Assembly: GCF_002261185.1 (NCBI RefSeq)
Contig: NZ_NEVQ01000003.1
Span: forward strand, 62,001 to 126,000
Direction: 5' to 3'
Source: Bordetella genomosp. 4
GTDB lineage: Bacteria; Pseudomonadota; Gammaproteobacteria; Burkholderiales; Burkholderiaceae_B
Length of the DNA stretch: 64,000 nucleotides
Part shown: positions 1 through 8,080 of the stretch, in pieces
How positions within the stretch are numbered: the stretch's first letter is position 1
Layout: each line of letters starts with the position of its first letter
Position numbers and translations under genes: made by a program
The notes under the pieces: model-generated
Database searches by the model: none
What the model was told of the DNA's origin: nothing
Seen by the model: only the letters and a program-made list of their open reading frames with translations

Positions 1-35
1 GCATGAAATGCGGCTCCTGTTTTTTTGGCCGAAGA

Positions 36-743
36 CTACCGGCGGATCAGATCGTCGGCCACGCCCAGCTTGGTGAGCAGACGGTGGCGCAGCTGTGTGA
101 AATCGTCTTGGCCGCTGGTGCGGTGCTCGCTGGCAATGCGGCCGTCGCTCATGACGAGGATACGGTCGGCGATGGCAATAGCCTCGTCGACATCGTGAGT
201 CACGATAAGGACGCCGGGGCGGTGGCGGGCCACCAGCTCCCTCACCAGCACGTGCATCTTGATGCGGGTCAGTGCATCGAGCGCGGCGAAAGGTTCGTCC
301 AGGAGCAGCAGGCCGGGCTCTCGGACCAGGGCTCGGGCCAGCGCCACGCGCTGTGCCTGACCGCCCGACAGCTTGCGCGGCCAGTCGTTCTCGCGGCCAG
401 ACAGTCCGACCTCGGCCAGGGCGGCTCGCGCCTGATGCACGGAGTCAGGCGGCCGCCCGAGCATGACGTTATCGAGCACGCTGGCCCAGGGCAGCAGACG
501 GTGCTCCTGGAAGACCACCGCGGCCGAGCCGCGGGCGTGGATGGTGCCGGCATCGGGCGCGTCCAGGCCGGCCAGCGCGCGCAGCAGCGTAGTTTTGCCG
601 CAGCCGCTTTCGCCCAACAGGGCAACAAACTCGCCTTTGCGTATGGTGAGGCCGAGGTCTTCGATGACGGTGCGTTCGCCATAGTCGCGCCGCAGGCCAT
701 GCACTTGGACCGCGAGTTCGGCCGAGGGAATCGGGGTATCCAT
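36..743 (-). CDS. ssuB: ABC transporter ATP-binding protein, SsuB/TauB type
   Basis: This is the cytoplasmic ATPase of an importer for aliphatic sulfonates or a related small anion. The 235-residue protein has a Walker A motif at residues 44-51 (GESGCGKT), the signature LSGGQ at 125-129, a Walker B motif ending in DEP near 150 and the H-loop THD at 182-184. The LLPWASVLDNV stretch is typical of the nitrate/sulfonate/taurine subfamily. The start lies 3 bases past the stop of the permease gene, so the two are an operon. The binding protein and monooxygenase genes are not in the window, so the substrate is inferred from family only. Confidence 0.85.
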   Translation of the reverse strand: MDTPIPSAELAVQVHGLRRDYGERTVIEDLGLTIRKGEFVALLGESGCGKTTLLRALAGLDAPDAGTIHARGSAAVVFQEHRLLPWASVLDNVMLGRPPDSVHQARAALAEVGLSGRENDWPRKLSGGQAQRVALARALVREPGLLLLDEPFAALDALTRIKMHVLVRELVARHRPGVLIVTHDVDEAIAIADRILVMSDGRIASEHRTSGQDDFTQLRHRLLTKLGVADDLIRR

Positions 744-746
744 GGT

Positions 747-1658
747 TCAGCCCTTGTCCGCGAAGTTGGGATGCCAGGACAACAGCCGGCGTTCCAGCAT
801 TCGAGCCAGGCCGTCGGCGACGACGCCGATGAGGGCGTAGATGATGATGGTCAGCACGATGACGTTGGTCTGCAGAAATTCCCTGGCGTCCATCGCCAGG
901 AAGCCTATCCCTGAAGTGGTGGCCAGTGTTTCGGCGATGACCAGGGCCAGCCAGGCCGTGGCCAGCGAGTAGCGCACGCCGGTCAGCACTGAGGGCATGG
1001 CACCGGGCAGGATGATGCGGCGCACGGTGTCCAGCCGCGACAGGCCCGTGACTTTGGAGACTTCCAAAAGCTTGGGATCGATCTGGCGGATGCCGAGGAC
1101 GGTGTTTACGTAGAGAGGAAAAAATACGGCCAGCGAGACCAAGAAGACCTTGCCTATCTCGTCCACCCCGAACCAGACGATGACCAGCGGCAGCAGGGCT
1201 AGAAAAGGGATGGCGCGGATCATCTGGATGGGGCGGTCCAGCAGGGCATGCGCTATGCGGGAGAAGCCTGTCAGCACGCCGAACCCGAATCCGGCTGTGC
1301 CGCCGATGAGAAAGCCTGCGATGGCGCGCAACAGGGAGGCTCCCAGGTGCCGGAACAATTCCCCAGAACGCAGCAGGTCCCATGCGGTGATCAGTACCGA
1401 GCTGGGAGGCGGGAGGACTTGAGATCGGATGAGGCCTGCTCGGGTAGCTGTTTCCCAGACTATGACAAGCAACGCCGGAACCAGCCAAGAGAGCAGAAAG
1501 TAGCTGGCCGGATTGACGAGGCCGGCGTGCGCCGTCGTGCTGAGGGGACGGGTTTGCGCGACGCTGCGCGCCGGAGAGTCAGCACGCGTAGAGGGGGGCG
1601 AGGTGGCAGTACCGAGGGACATGAATCGTGCCCGAAAAACTATTGAGGAACGGGGCAT
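747..1658 (-). CDS. ssuC: ABC transporter permease, SsuC/TauC type
   Basis: This is the inner-membrane permease partner of the adjacent ATPase. The protein is 303 residues with about six hydrophobic segments after a polar N-terminal tail of about 50 residues. The cytoplasmic coupling (EAA-like) loop is visible around EVSKVTGLSRLDTVRRIILPG. The longest ATG start is used (1658); an AAGGGG lies about 9 bases upstream of it. An internal ATG at 1622 would remove 12 residues and is a fair alternative. About 190 bases upstream of it I see no clear promoter before the insertion remnant begins. Confidence 0.8.
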   Translation of the reverse strand: MPRSSIVFRARFMSLGTATSPPSTRADSPARSVAQTRPLSTTAHAGLVNPASYFLLSWLVPALLVIVWETATRAGLIRSQVLPPPSSVLITAWDLLRSGELFRHLGASLLRAIAGFLIGGTAGFGFGVLTGFSRIAHALLDRPIQMIRAIPFLALLPLVIVWFGVDEIGKVFLVSLAVFFPLYVNTVLGIRQIDPKLLEVSKVTGLSRLDTVRRIILPGAMPSVLTGVRYSLATAWLALVIAETLATTSGIGFLAMDAREFLQTNVIVLTIIIYALIGVVADGLARMLERRLLSWHPNFADKG

Positions 1659-1851
1659 TCTAGGTAACCCCTTTTCCGGTGCAAACGATCAATTAGGCAT
1701 TTCTTTACTAGGTATATTCAAATTACGGAGGGTGTGTTCATCCTTCGGGATTATTTGAAGGACTTGTCATTTTTTCGAACGGCGACTGATATCAGCGTTG
1801 AAACGTGAGCGGAGACCGATTGTCTTACCTTCCAGGAAGCATCGCATGCCC

Positions 1852-2275
1852 GGCTCTACATCATTAACGGGGGACATCGACATTCATTAGACTTGTTTAG
1901 GGTTGCGGGTTGATGGTGTTGCACCTGAGTGTGCCCAAGTACCACTGCACTGACTGCCATCGCTATTTCCGGCATCGATTCTCTGGGATTCGCCCTCGGC
2001 TTCGGGCCACCGAGGCCTATCGGCTGGAGGTGTTTGAGGCCCACGAGGGCGGCGTTAGTCAACGCAAGCTGACGGTCACACACCGGATCGGCAGCGCGAC
2101 GGTCGAGCGCTGGTATCAATCGTTTGTGAGGCAGCGCGTCTCAGAGCTCTCGCGCCGGGCGTTTGGGTTCAGAAATTTTGAGAATTACCGCATGAGAGTC
2201 TTGGCTCAGTGCGGTTGGAACGGTGTGATTAACCGGGTCTGATGAATGCCCATCCCCCGTTTATGGGGTAGAGCC
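1852..2275. mobile_element. ISL3-type miniature (internally deleted) insertion element
   Basis: The two ends are imperfect inverted repeats of about 39 bases: 1852-1892 and the complement of 2237-2275. Both begin GGCTCTAC and share AACGGGGGA and CATTCAT-AGAC in the same order. Between them is a fused fragment of an ISL3-family transposase. The 424-bp total is far below the roughly 1.3 kb usual for the family, so the element cannot make its own transposase but could in principle be moved by a full-length relative. It sits about 45 bp left of the prophage attachment site. Confidence 0.65.
1913..2242 (+). pseudogene. ISL3 family transposase remnant, N- and C-terminal parts fused
   Basis: The first 70 or so residues match the front of ISL3 transposases: a CxxC pair (YHCTDCHRYF), then a helix-turn-helix-like region (RIGSATVERWYQ). 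From about residue 85 the reading frame continues directly into the family's C-terminal end (SRRAFGFRNFENYRMRVLAQ). The DDE catalytic core is therefore missing. A stop codon upstream at 1898 in the same frame also shows that the normal N-terminal zinc-binding start is absent. It is non-functional as a transposase. Confidence 0.65.
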
Positions 2276-2276
2276 C

Positions 2277-2311
2277 ACAAAAGAAAATGCCCAGCTTTTA
2301 GGGCTGGGCAT
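2277..2311 (-). terminator. orphaned intrinsic terminator of the original tRNA-Phe gene
   Basis: On the minus strand a 9-bp perfect stem (ATGCCCAGC/GCTGGGCAT, 2287-2295 with 2303-2311) is followed by a T-rich tract. It lies directly beyond the 3' end of the tRNA-Phe fragment at attL. That is where the terminator of the uninterrupted tRNA gene would be, so it is now about 40 kb from the gene it served. Confidence 0.65.
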
Positions 2312-2319
2312 CGAATTCG

Positions 2320-2368
2320 TGGTGGCCTGGGGCGGAATCGAACCACCGACACGCGGATTTTCAATCCG
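2320..2368. other. attL: 49-bp copy of the tRNA-Phe 3' end
   Basis: The 49 bases are identical to 42183-42231, which is the 3' part of the intact tRNA-Phe gene including the CCA end. Beyond 2368 the sequence departs from the tRNA. This is the displaced chromosomal 3' half left by site-specific integration. Confidence 0.92.
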
Positions 2369-2484
2369 ACCCCAGAATCGCCCGGAAAGCCGTGCCAAGT
2401 AACGATGTAGCGGACGGAAACGTCACATTGATTCCATCCGCTCTGCACACCTTTTCCCCTTGATCAGTCCGCCAAAACCACTGT

Positions 2485-3564
2485 TTATGCGACATGCTTT
2501 TTGCCTGGCTCGATAGCGTTCGGGGCCACCGTTTCGCGCCATCGAGCTTTGACGTATGTCTCTGTCGTGGCTTTCTGTTGGTGGCCGCATAGCATTTGGA
2601 TACGTTCTATCCTTTCGCCAGATAGCCACATGTCCGTTGCGCCTTTGCCCTTCAAGTCCCTGAACCCAAAAGATGGCATGTTCTCCATCCCCTGGCGCTT
2701 ACGAGCCTTTGCTTGGGCGCGGGTGAGCATGGACGTTATGCCACTATAGGTGTAGGCATTACCGTCAGCGGTGTGCACGATGGGTTGATGCAACACGGGG
2801 TTAGGGCCGATGGCCTGCTCGATCAGCTCCAAAAGCCTGCCAGTGAGTTCGATCTCCAAGACCTGGCCCGTCTTGTTCTGAGTTACCCGCAACACCCTTT
2901 GCTCACCTCGCCGCCGGACGTTTGCGGCTGTCCAGCCAGTCATGTCGCTTTCGGGGCGTTGCAGCGTGCGGTACACCAGCTCCATCATCAGACGAACAGG
3001 GGCGGGGGCGCAGTCATAGACGGTCAAGTACTCTTCGTCGGTGACGTATCTATCTCTGGGTCTTTCCGTATTACGCTGAATGCCGCTTGCCCGCATGCAG
3101 GGGTTGACCTTGAGGGTAGTCTTGCCCTTTCGGATGAGCCAGGAGATGCATGCGGAAAGGCAGGCCCGCTCCCTGTTGGCCCGTACGGCGCGCTGGGCTC
3201 GCTTGCCTTCGTCTAGGTATAGCTGCACCAGCTCAGGCGTAACAGCCTCCGGCGTCCGTTGGCCGAAAAAAACCTTGAGTTCGACAACGTTCTTCCAGTA
3301 GTCGTTCCGAGTGCGTTCGGCCAAATCCTTCGACGCCACTCGGGCGTCACAGTCCAACAAAAACTCATCCAGCCAATAGGCCATCGTGCCATAGTCTTTG
3401 CGGTCGCCGTTGTATATAGCGGCTTTTCGCTTGGCCTCGGTTACGTCAGTGCCTACCTTCTCCCATCGTCCGTCGCGATGTCTGTACCAGAATTTATTCC
3501 GTCGCCATGCTAACCGAGTGCCTGCGAGATTTAGCGGGTCATCGCCCGCGCGCCGCCGCCCCAT
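2485..3564 (-). CDS. int: prophage tyrosine recombinase (integrase)
   Basis: This enzyme catalyses integration and excision at the tRNA-Phe att sites. The 359-residue protein has an N-terminal arm-binding and core-binding part and a C-terminal catalytic domain with Arg203, Lys231, His328 and nucleophile Tyr337 (GHQQKATTETY). The usual HxxR box reads R302-D-L-K305, so both the His and the second Arg are substituted; a leading Arg is known in related phage integrases, and the Lys is conservative. The gene ends 116 bp from attL and its start overlaps the upstream DUF4224 gene by 26 bp. Confidence 0.93.
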   Translation of the reverse strand: MGRRRAGDDPLNLAGTRLAWRRNKFWYRHRDGRWEKVGTDVTEAKRKAAIYNGDRKDYGTMAYWLDEFLLDCDARVASKDLAERTRNDYWKNVVELKVFFGQRTPEAVTPELVQLYLDEGKRAQRAVRANRERACLSACISWLIRKGKTTLKVNPCMRASGIQRNTERPRDRYVTDEEYLTVYDCAPAPVRLMMELVYRTLQRPESDMTGWTAANVRRRGEQRVLRVTQNKTGQVLEIELTGRLLELIEQAIGPNPVLHQPIVHTADGNAYTYSGITSMLTRAQAKARKRQGMENMPSFGFRDLKGKGATDMWLSGERIERIQMLCGHQQKATTETYVKARWRETVAPNAIEPGKKHVA

Positions 3565-3832
3565 GTCCGTTTCTCCTGTTTTGCCAATGATGCCGCAGGG
3601 CTATCACGTCGGCGGCTGGTGTGGATATTGGCACCTCGACGAGCCTAGGTGCCGGTTGTTCTGATGTCATTACGCGGTCGAAATCGGCACGAGCTACCAG
3701 CGGACGACCGTTGGGTTTTGCTCGTGCGTTCAGGCCGAGCCGCTTGAGGTGCCTCATCTGAGCCGCTGGCTGCGTGAGTGGTGTGCAGATATTGGCGATT
3801 TCCTCGTCGGTGAGGTATGGAGGGGTAATCAT
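3539..3832 (-). CDS. DUF4224 protein, possible excisionase
   Basis: The 97-residue protein begins with the DUF4224 pattern: LTDEEIANIC, then QMRHLKRLGLNARAKPNGRPLVAR, a small winged-helix-like DNA-binding module. Members commonly sit directly upstream of phage integrase genes, as here, where the two overlap by 26 bp. A role as excisionase or recombination directionality factor is inferred from position. The long C-terminal tail (about residues 60-97) has no recognised motif. Confidence 0.65.
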   Translation of the reverse strand: MITPPYLTDEEIANICTPLTQPAAQMRHLKRLGLNARAKPNGRPLVARADFDRVMTSEQPAPRLVEVPISTPAADVIALRHHWQNRRNGHGAAARGR

Positions 3833-3977
3833 GCGATCTCCAAAACAATGCCCGCGTTATGCGGGCATCCAAGATTTTCTAGTTGTGTCGAGCAAGCGCT
3901 CGATGATGTCTGTGGTCATGCGGTATTCTGGAATGAATGGACTACGATGGTCTCAACATCAGCTTCGAGTGACTACC

Positions 3978-4193
3978 ATGAAAATATGCGAACTTTGCCG
4001 GGAGTTGGACGGTAAGCCTGCCGCAGCCAAACCGCACTCTTCCCTTCTTCTCCATCACGGCACTGCTGCTGACGTTAGGGGTGAGAGTCCGCTTAAGCGT
4101 TGGAATTATCATTGTTCTGATTGTGATACGGAGATGTGGAGAAGCGTTGACGGTGGCGATTTCGTCGGAAATTGGAGGGCGGTTAATAACTAA
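3978..4193 (+). CDS. small zinc-ribbon-like phage protein
   Basis: The 71-residue protein has two CxxC pairs (CELC near the N-terminus and CSDCD near residue 48), which suggests a single zinc-ribbon fold. The start chosen is the ATG immediately before KICELC; the open frame extends further left but without a coding look. It points against its neighbours and overlaps the end of the next minus-strand gene by 4 bases. Its function is not recognised. Confidence 0.55.
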   Translation: MKICELCRELDGKPAAAKPHSSLLLHHGTAADVRGESPLKRWNYHCSDCDTEMWRSVDGGDFVGNWRAVNN

Positions 4194-4417
4194 GCGCTGT
4201 GCGTCTGTTGTTTCCCAGTCTCTTGCAGGGTTAGGGCGGCGTCAACAGCGCGGATATGTCGCTGCTGTTCCCGCTTACAGATTTTGATGATCTGTTGGGC
4301 GGCCTCGTTTGACAAAGGTTCGTAGAGGCATCCGCCTTCGAGAATTGCTATAACGGCTCCGAATACGGTTAGGTCGGTATGCGCGTGCATGGCCTTCTTG
4401 ATTGCAGGCATATTCAT
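4190..4417 (-). CDS. hypothetical phage protein, 75 aa
   Basis: This small soluble protein is translationally coupled to the gene before it: its ATG overlaps that gene's stop as ATGA, with a purine-rich GGGAAAAG just upstream. The central helix region (EAAQQIIKICKREQQRHIRAV) is amphipathic. I recognise no family. It is the last gene of the DUF550 mini-operon. Confidence 0.6.
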   Translation of the reverse strand: MNMPAIKKAMHAHTDLTVFGAVIAILEGGCLYEPLSNEAAQQIIKICKREQQRHIRAVDAALTLQETGKQQTHSA

Positions 4418-5328
4418 TCTTTTCCCGGTTTCTGCGCCGCCAGCGCGCTGTACCTCTTCACTTCCGCCTTCGCCGCCTCAAATGCAGCTCGCTCATTTTT
4501 TCCCAACAGGTCATACAGTGTCGGGTTTAAGAAACTCACCACTGACCGAAGCGCACTGAGGTAATCCGCGCTGTCCGCAAAATAGATCGCGGCGACCGCT
4601 GAATGGCAGGCTTCTGCACGGTCCAGGTCCGGCAAATCGTCCGCACCCTTTGCGGAATCCTCACCATCCTCCCAATTCAGACATCCGCCGGTAAGATACT
4701 CACCGACCACGCGGGTTTTGCCGTCGTTGGGGGGGGCGTCTTGCGTACGGTCGTGTTCAATTGCCTTGTTCGGATCCATCGTGCGCCAGTCAGGCCATGC
4801 GCGGCCCTCATTCTTGGTCTGTTTGGCAACAATGGCGTCGATGATCTCCTGCGGCGTAGCACCGCTGCGCCATGCGCCATCAAGCGCCAGAATGATCACG
4901 TCCACCCATTCGCGTAAGTCGCCGGGGTCGGATTCGATTTCTCTTAGCTCCTTCCGAATGTGGTCGACGACCCCTTTGGCGCGGGAGCCGGGGCCGAATG
5001 TGCGCCCAGACCATTCTCGTTGCCGGTCAAGGTGGGCACAAAAATCGAATGCATCAGCGCTTGCCTGGGGTTTGCCGCTAATCAACGTGAGGAATTCTTC
5101 ATCAGACCACAGGCCAGCTATTGCATCTTCAATAAGCAGCCGCTCAAACTCAGTGGGGGTGTGATCGCCCTCATCGGCGCGCAGTTCGTACATGTCTAGG
5201 TACTCGTCCACAGCGGCGTCTATAGCTCGCCAATCACGTTTTGTGGGCTCAGCTGCCTCGGGCTTTCCAACTGAATACGTGCCGTCAGGGTTAAAGTGCG
5301 CTGTTGTGTCGCTTTTATTGAAGGTCAT
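4414..5328 (-). CDS. DUF550 (dATP/dGTP pyrophosphohydrolase-like, MazG-related) protein
   Basis: The protein is 304 residues. The middle (from about residue 90) has the DUF550 pattern FDFCAHLDRQREWS..TFGPG followed by HIRKELREIE and DLREWVDVIILALDGAWR. This is the acidic four-helix arrangement of MazG-type nucleotide pyrophosphatases that bind metal through E/D residues. Such proteins may adjust deoxynucleotide pools during replication. The ATG at 5328 is chosen over a longer start because AGGAGTG lies just upstream. A C-terminal extension of about 100 residues is not assigned. Confidence 0.7.
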   Translation of the reverse strand: MTFNKSDTTAHFNPDGTYSVGKPEAAEPTKRDWRAIDAAVDEYLDMYELRADEGDHTPTEFERLLIEDAIAGLWSDEEFLTLISGKPQASADAFDFCAHLDRQREWSGRTFGPGSRAKGVVDHIRKELREIESDPGDLREWVDVIILALDGAWRSGATPQEIIDAIVAKQTKNEGRAWPDWRTMDPNKAIEHDRTQDAPPNDGKTRVVGEYLTGGCLNWEDGEDSAKGADDLPDLDRAEACHSAVAAIYFADSADYLSALRSVVSFLNPTLYDLLGKNERAAFEAAKAEVKRYSALAAQKPGKE

Positions 5329-5335
5329 GCTGACA

Positions 5336-5382
5336 CTCCTGTTAGGGTGGGGTACGATCAATCTCCTAATTGGGAGACAGGT
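5336..5382. promoter_or_regulatory. divergent intergenic region with short inverted repeat
   Basis: The 54 bp between the two divergent starts contain an inverted repeat, TCTCC-TAATT-GGGAGA, around 5363-5378. The right arm doubles as the ribosome-binding site of the plus-strand gene. A regulator or RNA structure could act here; no clear promoter hexamers are seen. Confidence 0.3.
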
Positions 5383-6336
5383 ATGAACGGAAGCAATGAG
5401 GCTGTGCACGGAGAGTCTGGGCAGCAAAGCGCTGAGTTTGCCGCCGACACCCAAGCGGTACAGTTGATCAAAATGAAGGATCTTCGGAGCGCGGAGCTAA
5501 ATGCAGAACTGTTAACTCAAATCGCTGAGGGCCTACGTTCCATCCAGCCGCAGATGAACGAGTTCCTTGATAATTTTTCTAAGGCTGTACAAGGGGCTCG
5601 GCAATGGTGGCGCTCGAATGGCCCACAAATTAAGGCAGCTATTGAGTGGCTTATATCGATTGATTGGCCTGCCGTTCTTAGCGCTATCCCTGAAACGTTC
5701 AGAAGGGCAATGGTTCGGGCGGCTGCACACGGATGGTTTGTGGGGTGGAACGACACGGCCCAAGAAGTATTCGACCTTACAGCAAAAATAAACTCGGCCG
5801 CAGATGCCGATATAGACGAAGTCCTTGCGACTCATTACCGGGCTCGGGTGCATGCCTATGGCGCGGAACTGTGTGCTGCATATCCCCACCGTGCCAAGCC
5901 AATTAATGCCGCCGTTTCCGTCCATCGGAGCCCCGACAGCGACGGCTTCTTCCTTTCAGTGCCCGTTTTTCTTGCCCAAGCGGATGGGGTTCTTCATGAA
6001 ATTACTGGCTGTGAATCACCTATGTCAAAGGTAGGAAAGGCCGGCGCCAAGAGGATTAAAGCCGCGCCATTTTTGGAGTCTAATGCTGATGACTCCATGA
6101 TTGCTTTTGGGGCACTAGAGCCAATCTTGGACATTATTCATTCACGGCTTTTGATGTCGAGTAGCGAACGAAGTGAAACGCAACGAATGACGGGAACGTC
6201 GTTTAGCTTCCTAAATCGTCACCAGGTAATGCATGGAGAGTCTAGCGACTACGGGAGCGAGGTTAATAGTCTCAAAGCGTTTACGCTCCTGACCTTTATT
6301 GGATTGCATTTGCCACTGGCGATGAAGCATAAGTAG
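5383..6336 (+). CDS. hypothetical phage protein, 317 aa
   Basis: The protein is of unknown function and runs opposite to its neighbours. The ATG at 5383 follows GGGAGACAGGT, a plausible ribosome-binding site. The N-terminal half is helical (LIKMKDLRSAELNAELLTQI and QPQMNEFLDNFSKAVQGARQ). The C-terminal part carries a histidine-rich ending (EPILDIIHSRLL). It has no signal peptide or clear membrane segment. The opposite orientation inside a leftward early block suggests a separately expressed cargo gene. Its 3' end overlaps the next minus-strand gene by about 126 bp. Confidence 0.6.
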   Translation: MNGSNEAVHGESGQQSAEFAADTQAVQLIKMKDLRSAELNAELLTQIAEGLRSIQPQMNEFLDNFSKAVQGARQWWRSNGPQIKAAIEWLISIDWPAVLSAIPETFRRAMVRAAAHGWFVGWNDTAQEVFDLTAKINSAADADIDEVLATHYRARVHAYGAELCAAYPHRAKPINAAVSVHRSPDSDGFFLSVPVFLAQADGVLHEITGCESPMSKVGKAGAKRIKAAPFLESNADDSMIAFGALEPILDIIHSRLLMSSSERSETQRMTGTSFSFLNRHQVMHGESSDYGSEVNSLKAFTLLTFIGLHLPLAMKHK

Positions 6337-6429
6337 AAATTGCCCTTGCGATACACCAACGCAGACGCCTCCCGGGTCCGGCACCACTTCGATGTGAATC
6401 GGTTCTTGTTTGGGGGGGGCGGTGTTCAT
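6211..6429 (-). CDS. hypothetical phage protein, 72 aa
   Basis: The ATG overlaps the stop of the ParB-like gene as ATGA, which supports translation as part of that operon. The second half lies antisense to the 3' end of the 317-residue plus-strand gene, which is unusual and lowers confidence. The first 40 residues (VVPDPGGVCVGVSQGQFLLM) look protein-like. No family is recognised. Confidence 0.45.
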   Translation of the reverse strand: MNTAPPKQEPIHIEVVPDPGGVCVGVSQGQFLLMLHRQWQMQSNKGQERKRFETINLAPVVARLSMHYLVTI

Positions 6430-7388
6430 GCTTCTGTCTCCTCGGGAGAGTTGATCGTCTGTTGAGGTGAGGGCTGCTTGGCTTCAGCGCGTTTGCGGTC
6501 GCGTTCAGCCTGTCGGGTGCGGGCAGTTTCTACGGCTCCATGGGCTGACAGCAGCGCTAAGAGTTGGTCCGTGTCCACTTGGATCGATTCGGGCGCTACG
6601 CGACCTTCCTGTCGATCGAGCAACGCCGCTTTCTGATTGGGTGTTAGCCCGCTAATAAAGGCATCGACCTGAAACACAAGCGGAACGACGACCTTTTTCG
6701 GCAGCGCCCGTCCATGGATGGTGCTAGAGGTGACTTTCGTTTTTCCTGCGGCTTTGGCCTGCGAGACCTTACCGCGAAGGAACTCGCCAGCTTGGGTCCC
6801 CATCTTGCGTACGGCTTCGATGGCAACCTCGGCGGCAACCTGCCCCAACCTCACCAACTCTTGGACATCCGGCTCCGCATCCGCGAGGACCAGATAGTTC
6901 TCGACGTGGGTACGGCTGCAATGGACCAGGGTCGCGATCTCATCACTATCCAGTCCCATCCCTCGGAACCGCTTAAAGCCCTTGGCCGCTTCAAGGGGGC
7001 GCAATTGAGCGTTCTTGTTGCTGGTGAAGATGCGCGCCTGCCGGTCCAGCTCGTTGCCACTGAATCCGACTATCGACACCCATTCAATCGGAGCACCTGC
7101 GGCAATGGCACGTCCGATGGCATCGTATCGGCGGTGGCCATCTACGATCTCGACGCCAGACCCATCGGGCAGCGGCACGACTTCCAAGGCAGGTAGCGTG
7201 CCGCCAGCCAGGATATAAGCAGTCAGGTCCTGAATTCCGGCTTCGTACTCGTCGTCAAGGTCGCGAAGGTTGAAACCGGCTTTTATGCGAATGTCGCTGT
7301 ATCGGGCTTTCATCGCATCGGCGCGCTTGATCGTCTTGCTGTCGATCATTGACCGGAACGATGCGGGCGGGGTCGGATGGCTGCTCAT
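6426..7388 (-). CDS. ParB/Srx-domain nuclease-like protein
   Basis: The 320-residue protein has a ParB N-terminal domain with the hallmark IVDGHRRYDAIGRA near residue 85. It is followed by a helical DNA-binding region with a helix-turn-helix around DSDEIATLVHCSRTHVENYL (about 150-170). There is a charged C-terminal tail. In phages such proteins act in DNA binding or nicking around replication rather than partition. It is coupled by overlap to the sliding-clamp-like gene upstream (stop at 7385-7388), so the two may work together at the fork. Confidence 0.75.
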   Translation of the reverse strand: MSSHPTPPASFRSMIDSKTIKRADAMKARYSDIRIKAGFNLRDLDDEYEAGIQDLTAYILAGGTLPALEVVPLPDGSGVEIVDGHRRYDAIGRAIAAGAPIEWVSIVGFSGNELDRQARIFTSNKNAQLRPLEAAKGFKRFRGMGLDSDEIATLVHCSRTHVENYLVLADAEPDVQELVRLGQVAAEVAIEAVRKMGTQAGEFLRGKVSQAKAAGKTKVTSSTIHGRALPKKVVVPLVFQVDAFISGLTPNQKAALLDRQEGRVAPESIQVDTDQLLALLSAHGAVETARTRQAERDRKRAEAKQPSPQQTINSPEETEA

Positions 7389-8080
7389 GCTGTGGCCTCC
7401 TCGGTGGGCGCAACGGGTTCGGGCAGCTTGTCGTCCGTGAAAGTCGCTTTACTTTCGTCATGCTGTGCCCAAGCGGGCTTCGTACGCGTGGCCTTTTCGC
7501 TCTTGAACGGCATCACGATGCCAATGAAGCTTTCGTCCTTCATGTAAGGGAACACCAAAGCCGCGCCGTCGCCGTTCTGGGCGATCTCAACGCTGGGGAA
7601 TCGATGCCCAGAGCCCAGTCCAAAGAACACACGCGCAGCCGATTGAAAGTCTTGCAAGTACTTGGGATTGAGGTCAGCGGCCACCCCTGATACGGAATCG
7701 GGGATAACTTTGCGCCAGACCGGATAATTGGCCGGAACAGGGGTGAAACTGATTTCGACTGCCCACTTGAACAGCGGAATCGACCACTTTCCATTTTCCT
7801 GAAAGGTCGCGGGGATGGCCCTCTGATTCCGTACAGAGCCGTCGATGATGCGTTGCAAGGCATCTTCAGGGATGATGAGGTTGATATCGTCCTCAATCTC
7901 ATTGATGGCCGAAGAGCGCAGCGCGATCAGTCGATGTCCGTCAGTTGCGACGACAATCGTTTGCTCTTTGGTTGCCTCGACATAAACGCCGTTGAGGTAG
8001 TAGCGGATATCACTCTTGGCTTTGATTAAGCTTGCTGCTTTCAATGCAAGGTGATCGATAAGGATGGTCGGTTGGGTCAT
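7385..8080 (-). CDS. phage beta-sliding-clamp (DnaN)-like protein
   Basis: The 231-residue protein carries the clamp signature VVATDGHRLIALRS near residues 40-55 and a clamp-like C-terminal strand (SFIGIVMPF). Bacterial DnaN is about 366 residues with three domains; this is about two domains long, so it would have to assemble with a different subunit number or act as a decoy. The ATG at 8080 overlaps the stop of the upstream gene (ATGA); a TTG-started extension to 8131 is rejected. Role in phage replication or polymerase recruitment is inferred. Confidence 0.7.
   Translation of the reverse strand: MTQPTILIDHLALKAASLIKAKSDIRYYLNGVYVEATKEQTIVVATDGHRLIALRSSAINEIEDDINLIIPEDALQRIIDGSVRNQRAIPATFQENGKWSIPLFKWAVEISFTPVPANYPVWRKVIPDSVSGVAADLNPKYLQDFQSAARVFFGLGSGHRFPSVEIAQNGDGAALVFPYMKDESFIGIVMPFKSEKATRTKPAWAQHDESKATFTDDKLPEPVAPTEEATA

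Noticed and set aside
2320-2368. A second tRNA-Phe gene at the left end
   Set aside because: Only the 3' 49 bases are present; the 5' half and D arm are absent, so it is an attachment remnant.
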